DNA from: Zoogloeaceae bacterium
GTDB taxonomy: Bacteria > Pseudomonadota > Gammaproteobacteria > Burkholderiales > Rhodocyclaceae
Assembly: GCA_031267345.1 (NCBI GenBank)
Contig: JAIRZG010000232.1
Span: forward strand, 1 to 7,233
DNA length: 7,233 nucleotides
Reading direction: 5' to 3'
The translations under genes were made by a program, and so were the position numbers. Under the pieces are notes generated by a model. That model worked only from the letters and a program-made list of their open reading frames with translations. It had not been told where the DNA came from and searched no databases. This document shows positions 5,478 through 7,233 of this stretch, one piece after another (position 1 is the stretch's first letter; each line of letters begins with the position of its first letter).

Positions 5478-6419
5478 TCAACGCTCCACCAACGGACGCA
5501 GGGTATCCGCCAGCACTTCCGCGTCGAACTTGGCGACATAGGCGTCCACGCCCACCGACCTGCCCATGGCGCGATTGGCCTCGGACGACAGGGAAGAGTG
5601 CATGACCACCGGCACCCCCGCAAAATTGGGATCCGACTTGATGTTCTTGGTCAGCACATAACCATCCATTTCCGGCATTTCGGCATCGACCAGAATCAGG
5701 CTGATCTCGTCGCGTATCGGCATTCCCACCTGTTTGGCGTGCGCGGCGATGGCTTGCAGGCGCGTCCAGGCTTCCGCGCCATTGTTGGCGTGTTTGTGTT
5801 TGACGCCCAGCTTGTCCAGCACTTCGGCGATTTTTTTGCGCGCCACGATGGAGTCGTCGGCGAAGAAGACATTGGTGTCTTCCTTCACCCGCGCTGGTTG
5901 CACATCGACAATGATGGCCTCGCCAAAGGCATTGGACAGAATCTGCTCGACATCAAGAATGGACACCAGATGCCCGTCATTCAGTTCGATAACGGCGGTA
6001 ATCAAGCCCTGATTGGCGCTCAGGACGCTTTCCGGCGCCTTGACCTTTTCCCAGTCCACGCGAATGATGCGGTCGACTTCATGCACCAGAAACCCCAGGG
6101 TGCGCTTGGAGTATTCGGCGACCATCATGCTGGTCGCCAGACCCGGCGCGGGCGGCGCTTCCAGATCGAGGAAAGAAGCCAGCGACAGCACGGGAATCAC
6201 ATTACCGCGCAGGGACACCAGACCTTCCACGCCGCGCGGCATGTTGGGCGTTTTGGTGATGTGCGGCGTACGCCCGACTTCGCGCACCTTGAACACGTTG
6301 ATGCCGAAAGTTTCGTTGGTGCCCAGGGAAAACAGCAGGATCTCCATCTGGTTGGAACCCGCCAACCGTGTGCGGGCATCCACGCCATCCAGAAGGTTCC
6401 TGTTTTCTTTGACGTTCAT
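5478..6419 (-). CDS. cheV: CheV chemotaxis coupling protein (CheW domain plus receiver)
   Basis: A 313-residue cytoplasmic adaptor. The CheW-like domain (about 20-165) links receptors to CheA; it includes FGINVFKVREV (38-48) and GVEGLVSLRGNVIPVLSL (63-80). The C-terminal receiver (about 182-310) has Asp188/Asp189 in FFADDS, the acceptor Asp245 in LVDAEMPEMDG, Ser275 at the Thr87 position of CheY and Lys297. It can therefore take phosphate from CheA, which in CheV proteins is thought to aid adaptation or drain phosphate. The usual Pro after the conserved Lys is Phe here. GGGAG lies upstream of ATG 6419, and the gap from the preceding cheV is 15 bp. It is a tandem paralogue of that gene, with the same layout but many differences, so the duplication is not recent. 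Confidence 0.95.
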   Translation of the reverse strand: MNVKENRNLLDGVDARTRLAGSNQMEILLFSLGTNETFGINVFKVREVGRTPHITKTPNMPRGVEGLVSLRGNVIPVLSLASFLDLEAPPAPGLATSMMVAEYSKRTLGFLVHEVDRIIRVDWEKVKAPESVLSANQGLITAVIELNDGHLVSILDVEQILSNAFGEAIIVDVQPARVKEDTNVFFADDSIVARKKIAEVLDKLGVKHKHANNGAEAWTRLQAIAAHAKQVGMPIRDEISLILVDAEMPEMDGYVLTKNIKSDPNFAGVPVVMHSSLSSEANRAMGRSVGVDAYVAKFDAEVLADTLRPLVER

Positions 6420-6434
6420 GAGCTTCTCCCGATG

Positions 6435-7233
6435 TCAGGCGGCCACAGGCGCAGGCACGTTGCTGCTGTTATGAACCAGACGCCGCGCCAGGGTTTCCGA
6501 AAGGCGCTGCGGCTCGAATTTGGGAACATACTCGTCTACCCCAACCGAAAGTCCGAGTTTCTGGTTGGACATGCCGGAAAGCGACGAGTGCATGATGACG
6601 GGAATCGAGGCGAAACGGGCGTCGTTCTTGATTTTCTTGGTCAGAATATAGCCGTCCATGGCGGGCATTTCAATGTCGGTCAGCACCAGACTGATCATTT
6701 CCGCAGGCGATTTGCCAAGATTGTTGGCGTAATTCGCCATTTTTTCCAGTTCTTCCCACATCTGCTGACCATTGTTGGCGGCCACATACTTGATGCCCAT
6801 CGCATCCAGCGTTCGCATCACCTGCTTGCGGGCGACCACGGAATCGTCGCAGAAAAACACCGTCAAATCCGGATCGTCCAGTTGCGGCAGATTCTTGAAG
6901 CGCATATCATCGTCATCGGCGCGCGCGGTGTCGGCGAGGATTTTTTCCACGTCCATCATCATGATCAGCCGCCCGTCTTCCAGTTCCGTGACCGCCGTCA
7001 CCAGACCGCCCATCTGCGCCATGAGCATTTCCGGCGGCACACGCATCATGCTCCAGTCCAGCCGCAGGATGGTATCGACCGCTTCCACCAGAAAGCCTTG
7101 GGTGTGACCGTTGTACTCGGTGACGATCATGACGTCACGCTTGACGTCGGAATCCACCCAAGCATACTTGGCCAGATCCACTATTGGAACCAGCACCCCG
7201 CGCAGGCTGGTCATGCCTTCCACAGCGGGCGGC
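6435..7233 (-). CDS. cheV: CheV chemotaxis coupling protein, second copy (5' end missing)
   Basis: The frame is open to the right edge; comparison with the adjacent cheV suggests about 60 N-terminal residues lie beyond it. A GTG at 7223 is in frame but falls inside the conserved VEGMTSLRGVLVPIVDL stretch, so it is not the start. The visible part has most of a CheW-like domain, an acidic linker (RADDDDMRF) and a receiver with FFCDDS, the acceptor Asp in LTDIEMPAMDG (183 counted from 7223), HSSLS and a conserved Lys in YVPKFE. It ends in a short NSSNVPAPVAA tail. It is the first visible gene of the chemotaxis operon, 15 bp before the next cheV. The operon promoter lies outside the window. Confidence 0.93.
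   Translation of the reverse strand, partial: PPAVEGMTSLRGVLVPIVDLAKYAWVDSDVKRDVMIVTEYNGHTQGFLVEAVDTILRLDWSMMRVPPEMLMAQMGGLVTAVTELEDGRLIMMMDVEKILADTARADDDDMRFKNLPQLDDPDLTVFFCDDSVVARKQVMRTLDAMGIKYVAANNGQQMWEELEKMANYANNLGKSPAEMISLVLTDIEMPAMDGYILTKKIKNDARFASIPVIMHSSLSGMSNQKLGLSVGVDEYVPKFEPQRLSETLARRLVHNSSNVPAPVAA

Noticed and set aside
1..7233. CRISPR arrays, tRNA or rRNA genes, insertion sequences.
   Set aside because: No regularly spaced repeats, tRNA-like cloverleaf, rRNA signature or transposase-like coding was noticed by eye.

Overview
The window reads as bacterial chromosome, most likely from a betaproteobacterium (Rhodocyclales-like). This is judged from protein style, the cheV-cheV-cheY-cheZ-cheA gene order, a stand-alone TyrA and a moderately high GC content; the genus cannot be named. 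Every well-supported gene lies on the minus strand, so transcription runs from high to low coordinates.

Right two-thirds (7233 to 2326): a tightly packed chemotaxis operon with gaps of 13 to 36 bp. Order of transcription: a CheV coupling protein cut by the right edge, a second CheV, CheY, CheZ and CheA. CheA autophosphorylates and passes phosphate to CheY and to the receiver domains of the CheV proteins. CheY-P acts on the flagellar switch, CheZ removes the phosphate, and the CheV proteins couple receptors to CheA. Catalytic residues look intact in all of them. CheZ has an extra N-terminus with a duplicated peptide, and CheA has a low-complexity linker where P2 is normally found.

Middle (2325 to 1256): a relatively AT-rich 207-bp intergenic region holds a long imperfect hairpin after cheA, a short direct repeat, and inverted repeats around the next start codon. 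It is followed by a gene for an exported or membrane-anchored cysteine-containing coiled-coil protein of unknown function. A 92-bp gap with a perfect TATAAT box then leads to tyrA.

Left third (1255 to 1): tyrA (prephenate or arogenate dehydrogenase, tyrosine synthesis) ends at 326. The next 228 bp contain no convincing protein gene but can fold into several hairpins enclosed by a long-range 13-14 bp helix. This is followed at 97 by an open frame that leaves the window at base 1. Its 32 visible residues resemble the N-terminal extension of a family of retron-type reverse transcriptases, and its codon use differs from its neighbours. I read this as the start of a probable retron (msr-msd RNA plus RT). 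This is the most interesting item here, but it remains a hypothesis because the catalytic part lies outside the window.
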